From assembly GCA_016802295.1 (NCBI GenBank), contig JAESIW010000020.1, positions 3,466,227-3,489,716 on the forward strand: 23,490 nucleotides of DNA, in the 5' to 3' direction. The notes beneath the pieces are model-generated. The model had not been told where the DNA came from and did not search any database. It saw only the letters and a program-made list of their open reading frames with translations. Below are positions 1 to 10,200 of the stretch, one piece after another. Position 1 is the first letter of the stretch; every line of letters starts with the position of its first letter. The translations under genes were made by a program, and so were the position numbers. Source of the DNA: Brachionus rotundiformis (taxonomy: Eukaryota; Rotifera; Eurotatoria; Ploima; Brachionidae).

Positions 1-246
1 TCCTCGGATGAAGACTCAGATAAAAGTGGAGAATCGAATGAAAATAAGCAAATGTTTGGCAAAAATGGTAGACTAAATTTAGGAAATCTATTTAGAGGAA
101 GGAAAAATAATTCATCGGATGAAGACTCAGATAAAAGTGGAGAATCGAATGAAAATAAGCAAATGTTTGGCAAAAATAGTAGACTAAATTTAGGAAATCT
201 TTTTAGAGGAAGGAAAAATAATTCATCGGAAGAAGATTCAGATAAA
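1..246 (+). repeat. 111-bp coding tandem repeat (37-aa charged unit)
   Basis: The ATG-containing unit at 52 recurs at 163, a period of 111 bp. The opening bases, with TCGGATGAAGACTC, match those at 112, so more than two copies are visible and the array runs off the left edge. Each 37-aa unit joins a basic stretch (NLGNLFRGRKNN) to an acidic one (SSDEDSDKSGE). The repeat is in frame with the CBM1 exon. Function unknown; it looks like a disordered charged spacer. Confidence 0.85.
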
Positions 247-3200
247 AGTGGAGAAAAGGGTGGCAAACAAAGTGAAGAATCGAATGAAAATAAAAGTGGA
301 GAAAAAGGTAGCAAACAAAGTGGAGAATCTAATGAAAATAAAAGTGGAGAAAAGGGTGGCAAACAAAGTGGAGAATCTAATGAAAATAAAAGTGGAGAAA
401 AGGGTGGCAAACAAAGTGAAGAATCGAATGAAAATAAACAAGAATTGAACTCTCAGCCAATATATGCTCAATGTGGAGGTGAAAATTGGACTGGAAGTAC
501 AGTATGTGCGACTGGTTTAGTTTGCCAATTTAAAAACAAGTGGTATTCTCAGTGTCTTAAAGGTATTATCATATTTTAAAATATATATATTTAGTAAGAC
601 TTTTTGTTTTTATTCTTTGAAGGTGATGACAATACTGAAGCACAGCCAATATATGCTCAATGTGGAGGTGAAAATTGGACTGGAAGTACAGTATGTGCGA
701 CTGGTTTAGTTTGCCAATTTAAAAACAAGTGGTATTCTCAGTGTCTTAAAGGTATTATCATATTTTAAAATATATATATTTAGTAAGACTTTTTGTTTTT
801 ATTCTTTGAAGGTGATGACAATACTGAAGTTAGCGAAATAAAAAACCCAGAAATAGAAGAATGTAATTTCTATTTTTAAAATTTCTATATTATTTAATAT
901 CAATTTTTTTAAATCATAAGATGCTTGCGAAAATCAATATTTAAATATTAAATGTCCAGCTAACCAGATCATTAAAATAATGAATGCTAAATTTCATAGA
1001 GATAGATTATCCATTTGTCTTACTAGATCTTTTGATAATTTAATTTCAAATCAGCTATGTGAAGGCTTAGATGTATTTGATATTGTAAGGAATAAATGTG
1101 AAAATAAGAGACGATGCAGAATCGATGCTTCAATGAAATTTCTTGGTTTAATATGCCCAAATATTCAAAAGTATCTGACTGTTAAATACCAGTGTCTACC
1201 AAGGGAAAAATCTGATGATCCATGTTCAGAAAATCCATGTGGTTTTGGAGCTATTTGTAGAAATGTTAACGGATTTCCAGTATGTTCATGTCCAAGAAGA
1301 TCTAGTGGGGATCCAAATGTTAGATGTTGCAAGAATCTTAAATGCGGGTTAATTATTTCCTCAATTAAAATAATATTTTTCTCATAATTTTCTTTTTATT
1401 TTAGATGTTGGGGAGATCCACATTGCACAACTTTTGATAAAGCTAAATTTGATTTTATGGGAAAATGCAAATACGACTTGGTTACTACAAATTGCTATAA
1501 TCAAACTTTGGTAATTTTTCGAAATCTATTTTTTAATAATTTTGTTTAATCTAGAATACTTACTTTAAATTATTGAATATATTTTTACCATATACCTCCT
1601 TCCTTATATAAGAAAATTGTTTAGCATCATTCAATTGGAAATATTTTAATTAAATATAAAAATAATAATACAGTCGAGTTTTGTTATAAAGATGCTCATT
1701 AATACGATATTCGCTTTAAAACGATATTTTTTTTCATAATTTACATTATCCAATATAATAATTCTTTAACATGCAAATTTGATCAATACGATATTGGTAA
1801 ATTTGATGTCCATTTTTTCCGCTCAAACACATTGTATTATCCAGACTTGACTGTAATTATTAAAAATTTGAGAATAAAGCTTAAATTAGTCATCTTGTTC
1901 TTATATCTAGTTGAATTTACAGATTACATTTGGCATAGTTTTTTTCATTGTTCAACCCCCTTCGCTTCAAACATTCAAACAAGATTACCTTAAAATATTT
2001 CTTTTTAATACATTTTTTCTAAATAATTTGGACTAGAAACTAGATAAATTATCAGTCTTTACTTTTGGATCTAAGGATCAAAATCAAATTAACCTGGTCC
2101 TGGCAGAACCAAATTAATTCATACTTATCTATTTTATTTATCGTTTTGACTTTAGTTTGAGATTTTTTTTTGTCGTCCTCAGACTTAAAATTGGGAGTAT
2201 TGTCACCACACAAAGTTTAGTTAAAAGAAAAAAATCTTAAAATTTATTTTGATTGAACAATACACACACATCAAAGCTTTATTTTAGATAATACTAAGAT
2301 TGATTATTCATGTTGCACAAATAGTGAATAAGAATAATAAAAAAACCTGGAAATGATTATTTAATAATTATTAAAAATTATTAATTTAAAAAAAATAAAT
2401 CTTTAAAGTTAATTTTTTTAAAAAAATTTAAAGCCTGAAGACATGATCCCATTCAGTATCACTCAAAAACAAGAAGAAAGATATGGCAACAAACGAGTAG
2501 CATATATTTCCTATATGGAAATAAATATTTTCAATCAACAATTCAGACTGTTGAAGAAAGTTGGAAACACACATAGATATACCATTAATGGAATTATTGG
2601 TTCAAATAACTATTTTGACAACTTAAATGGAATAAGAATTTATGTATCAGGATCCAATTTAGTTTTCAGTACAACGTTTGGTTTAACTTTATTTTGGAAC
2701 GGAAATCATAAAGCTGATGTTATTTTGTGTGATACTTATGCTAATCATGTATGTGGTCTTTGTGGAAATGCTGATGGTATTTTTTGAAGTAAAAAATCAA
2801 TCAATTTTAAAATTTTTTTTATTAAAAGGATCTAAATACAACGATTTTGTTGATAAGAATAACAGTTTGGTTGATGGTAACAATGTTTATTATAATGCTT
2901 CTGTGTTCAATTGGGGAAGTCAATGGAGAGTGCCAGATGAAGAGGACAATCTAAATGAAAATATGTAAAATAAATTAAAAGCTTTGATTATTAAGATAAA
3001 ATTTTGTTAAGATGTAATCCAATTCAAAATCCTGGAGTTGAACCAGAACCAGTCCAATGTTCAAATAAAAATCTTTACCAAAATAATGAATGGTGTGGTA
3101 TCATAAAAGATAATAAAGGTCCATGGTCCGCTTGTTTGAGAAAAATAGATCAAAATATATTGGCTAGTATATACGAAGGATGCTTGTTTGATATGTGCGC

Positions 3201-5935
3201 TACTGAGCAAAATACCAATTTACAAAATGAATACAAATGCAAAGCTTATGAAGAAATTGCTGATATTTGTAATGATCTAGTTACATCTACAGAAATTTCT
3301 TCATGGAGATACACTACTGGATGTCGTAATTATCAAATTTTGTTTCTTTTAAATATAATTAATTAATTATTTATTATAAAAAGCATTAACTTGTCAAATA
3401 AATGAGCTATACACAATAAAAACAAGTTGTCCTAAGACTTGTCTAGATCCATTGGGAATTTTAGATTGTGGTGAAGTTAAGCCTACTGAGGGTTGTTTCT
3501 GTAAAGATGGATTTGTATTGAATGCAAATGGAATATGTGTACCACTTGAAGAATGTGGATGTCCATTACCTGATGGTTCAGGAGTGTTGCCAGTAAGTGA
3601 ATATTAGATATATTTTAAAACAATATCTTAAATCTTTAAAAATAAAGCTTGGTGAAATATTCCAACCGAATTGTTCAGTCAAATTTGAATGTGATAGATT
3701 AAATAGCCAGTTAAGAATCCAATTCTTAGAAGAATGTTCAATATTCGCTGCCTGTGGTGCAGGAGAAGATAATTTACCAAGATGTCAATGTATTCCTGGA
3801 TACACTGGAAATGGTTATAATTGTGAAGAAATGCCATCTACAACAACAACCACAACTACACCATCTACAACATCAACCACAACTACACCATCTACAACAA
3901 CAACCACAACTACACCATCTACAACATCAACAACAACCACAACTACACCATCTACAACATCAACATCAACCACAACTACACCATCTACAACATCAACCAC
4001 AACTACACCATCTACAACAACAACCACAACTACACCATCTACAACATCAACAACAACCACAACTACACCATCTACAACATCAACATCAACCACAACTACA
4101 CCATCTACAACATCAACCACAACTACACCATCTACAACAACAACCACAACTACACCATCTACAACATCAACAACAACCACAACTACACCATCTACAACAT
4201 CAACATCAACCACAACTACACCATCTACAACATCAACCACAACTACACCATCTACAACAACAACCACAACTACACCATCTACAACATCAACAACAACCAC
4301 AACTACACCATCTACAACATCAACATCAACCACAACTACACCATCTACAACATCAACCACAACTACACCATCTACAACAACAACCACAACTACACCATCT
4401 ACAACATCAACAACAACCACAACTACACCATCTACAACATCAACATCAACCACAACTACACCATCTACAACATCAACAACAACCACAACTGAATCAACTA
4501 CAACATCAACCACAACTGAATCAACTACACCATCAACTACAACAACCACAACTGAATCAACTACACCATCAACTACAACAACCACAACTACACCATCTAC
4601 AACATCAACCACAACTGAATCAACTACAACAACAAAAGCTTTAGATGAATTGATTGGTTTTGATTGTAAAAATTATTGCTCTAAAATTTTATATTAAAGC
4701 TTAAATTTTAGTACTTGATAATTCATTTACTGATTCATATAAAACTACTGAACCCACAATACCACCAACAACATCTACCACTATACGATCTACAGCATCA
4801 GCCACTGAAGAATCAACTTCTAAACAATCAAGAACAACCCGTAGACTGATCGAAGGTAATTGTTTAATTAGAAAAAATAATTTATTTTATTTTGAAAATT
4901 TTTAAGAAATGAATAATTTTGTAACTCCTGTTAAAAGAGAATGCTATGAAGATTTTGTAATCAATGGTATAATTTATAAGTTTTTATTTCAAATTTTTGA
5001 TTGCTTTAATTAGATGTATCGAATAAAAATGACTTTTTGAATACCTTTGTAAACGGAACTACAAGATGTAATTTATAAAATAAAGCTATTTTTTATTTTA
5101 AATTATTTTACTAGGCGGTCTTTCTAATGAACCATTCTATTTTGAAGAGCTTCTTGATATGCAATTCTCTGAATGTCAAAGTAATATTTAAAATAATTAA
5201 ATAAAATAAAATGTTAACAATTCATTTTTTTTAAAGCTGAAAGCGTCTGGTAAAACAAATTAAATTATTTTTTTTTGTTAATTTAAATTATTTAATTCTG
5301 TATAATATTAGCTACGGATTTGGTGATCCTCATTACAGATCTTTTGTAAATTAAAAAATAAATTTATTGATAATAAATTACTTAAATTAATTTTCTTTAA
5401 CAGGATGGTGACAAATTTTCAATAAACAAGACTTGTCCATATGTTTTGGCAACTGATTATTGTCAAGGAAATTCCGAATTTAAATTCATCATTTTTGTCG
5501 ATCATGAACATCGTTACTCAAACGATAAGGCTTACTACATGAAATCAATAAACATTTATTATAACAAAAAGTTCTACACAATCACTAAGGATCTGACGGT
5601 AATAATCAAAAATCTTATTTTAACTACATAAATTTTTAATTAGATTATTTAATCTAATAATTATTTATTTTAAGATCAATTCAGCTTCTGTTGGGCTCCC
5701 GTATGAATCCCAAAATGAGAATGTTTTTGTGACCAGAGAAAAGAATTACATTGTGTTCAAGACAAATTTTTTCACAATCTATTTCGATGGTGACCAGATG
5801 ATGAAATTGTACCAGTGCAATGATATTGTTTGTGGTATTTGTGGTAACAATAATGGTAACCCATTTGACGATTTCATCAATAGAAACTTGTATTTGGTTC
5901 AAAATGCATTCAATGAATGTAGAATTGGATTTTAG
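1..5935 (+). CDS. Gene A: secreted CBM1-SUEL lectin-VWD-mucin protein (5' partial)
   Basis: A multidomain extracellular protein, likely a glycan-binding mucin or adhesive. Exons inferred from GT-AG sites and frame: <1-562, 623-751, 812-862, 921-1347, 1405-1510, 2434-2776, 2829-2964, 3012-3325, 3384-3592, 3648-4665, 4712-4855, 4907-4966, 5014-5067, 5115-5180, 5237-5249, 5312-5345, 5404-5598, 5675-5935 (stop TAG). They sum to 4122 nt, in frame throughout (1373 visible aa). Order: charged repeats, two CBM1 modules, SUEL lectin, EGF-like, VWD, C8, TIL, EGF-like, Thr/Ser/Pro mucin tract, C-terminal VWD-like domain. The frame is already open at base 1 and no signal peptide follows the ATG at 52, so the true start lies upstream. 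It is a paralogue of the next two plus-strand genes, with one lectin-VWD module where they have two. The CBM1 part is unique to this gene in the window. Exon calls are inference; domain calls rest on visible motifs. Confidence 0.88.
247..438 (+). repeat. 48-bp coding tandem repeat, four copies (SGEKGGKQ... unit)
   Basis: Four consecutive 16-codon units of the pattern SGEKGxKQSxESNENK, differing at only a few positions, lie between the 37-aa repeats and the first CBM1. They are hydrophilic, lack Cys and aromatic residues, and are probably a flexible linker presenting the CBM1 modules. Confidence 0.88.
454..829 (+). repeat. Two CBM1 modules made by a 189-bp exon+intron tandem duplication
   Basis: Bases 454-640 recur at 643-829 with a 189-bp period and no difference I can see, covering the CBM1 coding part, its donor, the whole short intron and the next acceptor. 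Each copy encodes a family 1 carbohydrate-binding module of about 35 aa (nt 454-561 and 643-750). It shows the hallmark pattern YxQCGG, W, G, C, G, C, N, WYSQCL, with four cysteines and the aromatic residues (Y, W, W/Y) that form the flat cellulose-binding face in fungal CBM1. Both introns are phase 1, so the duplication keeps the frame. Strict identity including intron bases implies a very recent event, or an assembly artefact. Confidence 0.92.
921..1347 (+). other. Gene A SUEL-type lectin domain plus EGF-like domain
   Basis: This one exon encodes an SUEL (galactose/rhamnose-binding lectin) domain followed by an EGF-like domain. The lectin part starts ACENQYLNIKCP and carries the family's spaced cysteines, ending VKYQC. 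The sugar-contact YGR motif seen in many SUEL domains is here FHRDR, so binding may be altered. The EGF part reads DPCSENPCGFGAICRN...VCSCP and ends RCC...KCG, splitting a Gly codon at the donor (phase 2). The second modules of the two downstream genes have an exon of the same layout. Confidence 0.85.
1671..1853 (+). mobile_element. pogo/Tigger-like MITE in the long intron of gene A
   Basis: The element begins CAGTCGAGTTTTGTTATAA and ends CCAGACTTGACTG, so its ends are imperfect inverted repeats (about 12 of 15 bases match). It is flanked on both sides by the dinucleotide TA (1669-1670 and 1854-1855), the target duplication of Tc1/mariner/pogo transposons. The subterminal TTATAAAGATG...ACGATATT pattern resembles pogo/Tigger termini. 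At 183 bp it has no transposase ORF, so it is non-autonomous. It partly explains why this intron (1511-2433) is 923 bp while its neighbours are about 50-60 bp. Orientation is arbitrary. Confidence 0.75.
1856..2433 (+). other. Remainder of the long intron, no gene seen
   Basis: A+T-rich DNA between the MITE and the acceptor before 2434. A slightly G+C-richer stretch at about 2075-2120 (CCTGGTCCTGGCAGAACC) may be another decayed insert, but I cannot identify it. No credible ORF on either strand. Confidence 0.6.
3648..4665 (+). other. Gene A EGF-like domain followed by the mucin tract (exon 10)
   Basis: Exon 10 starts LGEIFQPNCSVKFEC and continues into an EGF-like domain (C..AACGAGEDNLPRCQCIPGYTGNGYNC) closed by about 3825. 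It then runs into roughly 270 residues of Thr/Ser/Pro, a dense O-glycosylation target as in mucins. The start of the exon is fixed by the in-frame acceptor at 3647 and by the matching exons of the paralogues (9736 and 22065). Confidence 0.85.
3833..4640 (+). repeat. 120-bp mucin minisatellite (40-aa T/S/P unit)
   Basis: The sequence repeats with an exact 120-bp period from about 3845 to 4485 (about five copies with almost no differences), then degenerates into units with ESTT and ESTTPS. Each 40-codon unit is Thr with PSTT/TSTT punctuation and no charge. Long ORFs in other frames (QLHHLQHQP, or Val/Asp on the minus strand) are by-products of the repeat. Copy number is probably variable and easily mis-assembled. 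Confidence 0.95.
5312..5935 (+). other. Gene A C-terminal VWD-like domain
   Basis: Exons 16-18 encode YGFGDPHYRSF, then DGDKFSINKTCPYVLATDYC, ending VCGICGNNNGNPFDDF and a short tail. It has the GDPH start and CGxC end of VWD, but Tyr replaces the cysteine after GDPH and no C8 or TIL follows. It is preceded by several very small exons, including one of 13 bp (5237-5249). The two paralogues end the same way. Confidence 0.8.
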
Positions 5936-5960
5936 AATTCATTAAACTGATTTTTTTTTA

Positions 5961-5966
5961 AATAAA
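5961..5966 (+). terminator. Poly(A) signal of gene A
   Basis: AATAAA lies 26 bp after the TAG stop codon, in a T-rich 3' region. This is a suitable position for 3'-end formation, though no transcript evidence is available. Confidence 0.5.
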
Positions 5967-6016
5967 TATTACTGCTTAAACTTTAATAATATTAAAGATT
6001 ATCTTTTTTAATAATA

Positions 6017-6399
6017 CTAGTAAATAATACGGCAACCTTTCGGGTTAAGCTTCTTCGAAGCTATGGCAGTAGATTGTTTCTTGAGTCATTTGTCCAGGCT
6101 AATTTTGAAGTTAACGATTGATTCGGAATTGACGATGTACTGAGGTATACTATCATATAAGATTTGTTAAGAAATCATATCGTTGCATGCAGCTTTCAAT
6201 GGTGCACATCTTCTATAACATTACATTTGTTATGTCTTTTTAAGCTGTATGATTGATCCTGAGGTTCTTCTTTGGACTTTTTCGATTTCAGAGAATCAGA
6301 AATGTCTTTTCGAGAAATGGACATCATCCACTTATGGCAAACTCTAAATGAGGTCTAACCAAAGCTGTGTAGAGCATGCTTAGTGATGCTTAAGTTCCT
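6017..6399 (-). pseudogene. Decayed non-LTR retrotransposon (LINE) reverse-transcriptase tail
   Basis: Read on the minus strand, three frames together give the conserved C-terminal part of a non-LTR reverse transcriptase. LYTALVRPHLEFAISG lies at about 6330-6380, IEKVQRRTSGSIIQLKK at about 6240-6290, and IPQYIVNSESIVNFKISLDK at about 6090-6150. This is followed by a stop, then KLNPKGCRIIY and a TAG at 6017-6019. Frameshifts and stops show it is dead. The VRPHLEFA and EKVQRRT motifs are typical of LINE RT ends in invertebrate genomes. No 5' portion is visible. Confidence 0.8.
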
Positions 6400-7070
6400 A
6401 AAACATATATTAAATTTATTAATTAGAAATACACAATCAAGCAAAAAAAAAAACAAATGCTGCTAAAATCAATTGAGAACTTCAATATCTCTGGAAAGTA
6501 TCACCTCCCAAAAACATACAGACCTTTCTCACAGAACTTCAAAGAATTATACCAATACTTGCTTTGATACTAATCCACATCTAATTGTTATTCACATATT
6601 TTCTGACTTTTCTGGCTGTCTGGTCTCCATTCAGGGTATTTCCTAATTTTCTTAATTTTCTAACAATTAACTAAGCCGCCTTAAAATTTTGTTTAATCTT
6701 TAATCCAACTTGTTTTTTTTTCATACTAACTCCCTAAAGAAGTTAAGACTCGAACAGATATCAAAAAAAATTGATATTAGAAAAAACGGAAAAGACTATT
6801 AAAACTGAAATAGGATCTTTACTTATAAAAAATAATTTTTTAAATTATTTACTTATTAATTTAGCGAATGTTTGTTAAAATTTTTTTTTTAAATAATCAT
6901 CATATATTTTATTGAGCTATTATTTAATTATTTTCCAATTGATATCATTAAGATAATTCTAGTGTTCAGTTCTACTTTTTATGATAGTAAAATACATTCA
7001 TCATCTGTTGAATACTTATTTCATACAAAAACAGATTTTTGTCATATTTTCAACATTTTTTCGATATTTG
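6400..7070. other. Intergenic DNA between genes A and B
   Basis: No intact gene is seen. Bases 6450-6660 are less A+T-rich than their surroundings and could be an older part of the adjoining LINE insertion, but I could not match a motif there. The rest is A/T-rich up to the gene B promoter region. Confidence 0.6.
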
Positions 7071-7084
7071 TATAAATATAAAAG
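7071..7084 (+). promoter_or_regulatory. Candidate TATA box of gene B
   Basis: TATAAATATAAAAG contains two overlapping TATA-box matches (TATAAATA and TATAAAAG), 143-156 bp before the ATG at 7227. Start of transcription would be near 7105-7115. In DNA this A+T-rich such strings occur by chance, so the call is tentative. Confidence 0.35.
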
Positions 7085-7226
7085 AATAATTTAATAAATC
7101 TATGACACTTGTATGTGAAATATGGAAAATTTGTCCTTAATTAAGATTAAAACTTAACAAATGCTCAAGCTTTACTCAATATATTTTATTAGAAAATATT
7201 TCAAAATATTTGAAAATTTTAAAATA

Positions 7227-10200
7227 ATGTCTCGAAGGTATCAAGCATTTTTTTATGTAATCTATCTTTTCATTTTGCTATCTAGTAGCACAATATTTTC
7301 CACAAATGGTATTGTATTCTAACTTAAATTTTAAAAAAGTTTATATTTTTTTTAAAAGTTTCTATTTGTCAAAATGAATTATTAAAAATAAAATGTAATC
7401 CAACCGAGAAAATCTCTATCAATAGATTATTTTTTTCCAAATTCATCAAACCTTGCCAATCAACAAAACTCTTATTATCGATATGCCAGAGTTCTACATT
7501 GATTTTTGAATTAATTAAAAAGCAATGCAATGGTCATTCTGAATGTCAGTTTGATTTCAATTCGGAAGACATTGAAAAATCCTGTTTTTTTAATGGAAAT
7601 TCATTAAACATCGATTATGAATGCAAATCCATACATTTTAAAGATGACTATTGTAAAACCAAACAATGTGGATATGGAGCACTGTGCAATAATTTGAACC
7701 AGAGGGCTGAATGTATTTGTCCGAAAGGTGCCTATGGTGATCCTATGGTCAGATGTTGTAAGCCTTTAAGATGCAGGTTTTTAATAAAATTTTTTTGAAT
7801 AATTTTTAAACTAGATTTATTATATTAAAAATTAAATTTAAGTTGTTGGGGAGATTCCCATTGTTCAACATTCGATAATTTACAATTTGAATTTACACAA
7901 ATTTGTAAATATGATTTTGTCACCACTCGATGCTACAATTCATCATTAGTAATTTTAAAATATTTTATTACTTGTTATTATTATATGAAATGTCAAAATA
8001 AAGCATATTGTTTCGACAAATTTTTAAAACAAAATTTTATGATTATTTAACATAAAAATTTAGGATATATACAGTACTGTTACGTCATGATGATTTTACG
8101 TAAAATTACGTAAATTAACGATAATGTACGTTATTTTACATAAGATAAAGTTAAAATACGCATTTTTGCGTAAAGATGGTTTTATAAATTTAAGTCTATT
8201 AACGCAATTTTTCGATAATTTCAGTAATATTACGTAAACCCACCGATTTTAGAGTAGATTTCAAAAGGATCTACTCGTCTTTCTTATTTTTTTTAATAAT
8301 TTTTCTAAAAATTAAATTTTTAAAATTTTTATACTTTTTTAAAAGATGAAAACTTCTGTAATTTTACATGAAATCATCTTTAATTTTAATTAAACGAAAA
8401 AAAATTCTTTAACAGATTTAATAGACAGTTAAAAAAAATTACTTTAATTAAAGAAAATATTTTTAAAAAATTGGTAATAAAAATAATATTTTGGAATTAG
8501 TTAGATAAATCTTTAATAAAATAATCAAATTTTAATTTTTTCAAACAAAAAATTATTTATAAAGAGTTTTTAGAAATTTAAAATTTTATTCTTTTTTTAG
8601 CCTTCAAACCTTGTCGAATTTAGTGTAAAATTCGAATATGAAAATACCGAATCAATTCATCGACCAAGTCATGTCCTCTTTATTAGAAATATATTTATAG
8701 ATGTTCGCCAGACAAAATTCCATTTTTACATTTCTCCTACAGGCTTACCAAGTTTTACTTTAAACGGAATAAAAATGACCAATAGCTATTCTGACCAAAA
8801 AAATGGTTTTTGGATATTTAATTCATTGAATAATATTGTTTTTTCAACAGATTTTGGTCTTACCGTCAAATGGAACGGTGGACATAAAGCGGAAATAATA
8901 CTTTGTGACTTTTATGCAAACTTTGTGTGTGGTCTGTGTGGAAATGGAGATGGAATGATGGCTAATGATAAGACCGATAGAGAGAACAATTTAATCGATA
9001 CCGATGCACATGAATGGATAGCTAAGTGGCTTTCTAAAGATGACTTTAAAAATAGACTTAATTAGTAAAATAGTTTTTTTAATATATTAAACCAGATATA
9101 ACTTTAAAAATTTTTAAGTTGTTTTTTAGAATCCAATCAATTGTATAACAAAAAATTTTTGTGTAATAATAAAAAAACATATGCAAGTTTTTGTTCTTTG
9201 ATAAAAAGTTCTGATGGCCCTTGGAATGAATGCATAAAAAAATTATCTAATAGCTCAGTCAATGCTATATTTGATTCTTGTATAATGGACATGTGTTTTC
9301 TCGATGGCCATCCAGATCAGCATGTATATAGATGCTTTGCGTTCGAAGAACTTACCTCAAAATGTTACTATTTGATAAATTCTTCCTTTATAGACTGGAG
9401 AAGCTTAGCTAATTGTGGTTAGTAAAAAAATTAAAAAAAATCATTTTATTTTCTTGTTTTTAGAAGTTGAATGTAAAAGAAATGAAGAGTTTAGATTCGA
9501 TAATTCGTTTAGTTGTCCAAGGAATTGTTTTTATCCAAATGGTGAATATGATTGCGGAATTAAGGAAAATCAAGAGGGATGTTTTTGCAAAAATGGGTTC
9601 ATTTTGGACTCAATGGGAAAATGTATTAAACCAGAATATTGTGGCTGTAGACTGCCAGAAAATACTGGCATGATAGAAGTAACAACTCACAATTAATTAA
9701 AAAACTATATTTAAAATAAATATTTAAATAAAAAGATGTGGCAAATTTTTAAAACTCCTGATTGTACTAAAAGATTTATTTGTATTCCACCTAAATCTTT
9801 AATTGAGATTGGTAGTTTCGATCCATGTGGATTAAATGCTCAGTGCATTGGTGATGCAAATAAAGAGCCGATTTGTGTATGCAGTAGTGGTTATCAAGGT
9901 GATGGACGAAATTGTAATCCAGGTAATTTAATTTAAAAGATTTGTATAAAATATAAAATTTATTTGTAAAGAAATAACCGATAGAAATAATTACCATTAT
10001 GATAAAATTGAAGAATTATCAATTTATCAAACCTTTTGTGAGAATTCAATAATGTTACTTCAATGTCCAGCTGATAAAGTAATTTCAATAGAGAAAGCTG
10101 AATATGGAAGATCGAGCCTTGTCAAATGCCAGTCTTTTAATATGACTGTGGACCTTTGCAGTTATGCAAATGTCAAAAATCTTATTGAGCAATATTGCAC

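Larger units (their letters stand above)
1405..3592 (+). other. Gene A VWD-C8-TIL block
   Basis: Exons 5-9. The VWD domain opens CWGDPHCTTFDKAKFDFMG (1405 on) and closes with VCGLCGNADG near 2750-2776. The C8 domain (3013-3325) has WCGII, GPWSAC, GCLFDMC and KCKAYEE cysteine motifs. The TIL domain (3390-3570) shows SCPKTC, LDCGE, EGCFC and EECGC. In VWF and gel-forming mucins this trio forms disulfide-linked multimers, and the CGLC (CXXC) motif in the VWD helps interchain bonding. The matching blocks downstream show the same motifs. Confidence 0.88.

Noticed and set aside
238..471. Minus-strand ORF rich in FIFIRF repeats
   Set aside because: Antisense of the 48-bp coding repeat; the repeat keeps any frame open.
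52..579. ATG at 52 as the true start of gene A
   Set aside because: The frame is open from base 1, the ATG lies inside a tandem repeat that continues upstream, and no signal peptide follows.
454..829. CBM1 region as fungal contamination or a chimeric assembly
   Set aside because: Base composition, short intron style and continuous frame into the lectin exon match the rest of the gene; read-level proof is still absent.
3815..4612. Minus-strand Val/Asp repeat ORF
   Set aside because: Antisense by-product of the same minisatellite.
3754..4644. Plus-strand QLHHLQHQP repeat ORF
   Set aside because: Off-frame reading of the mucin minisatellite; the EGF-mucin exon in the other frame splices correctly on both sides.
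5936..7226. A functional retrotransposon gene
   Set aside because: Only the C-terminal part of the reverse transcriptase is visible, broken by frameshifts and stops.
9119..9129. Acceptor at 9129 for gene B exon 5
   Set aside because: It would complete a TAA stop with the preceding exon; the acceptor at 9118 keeps the frame and a conserved Cys.
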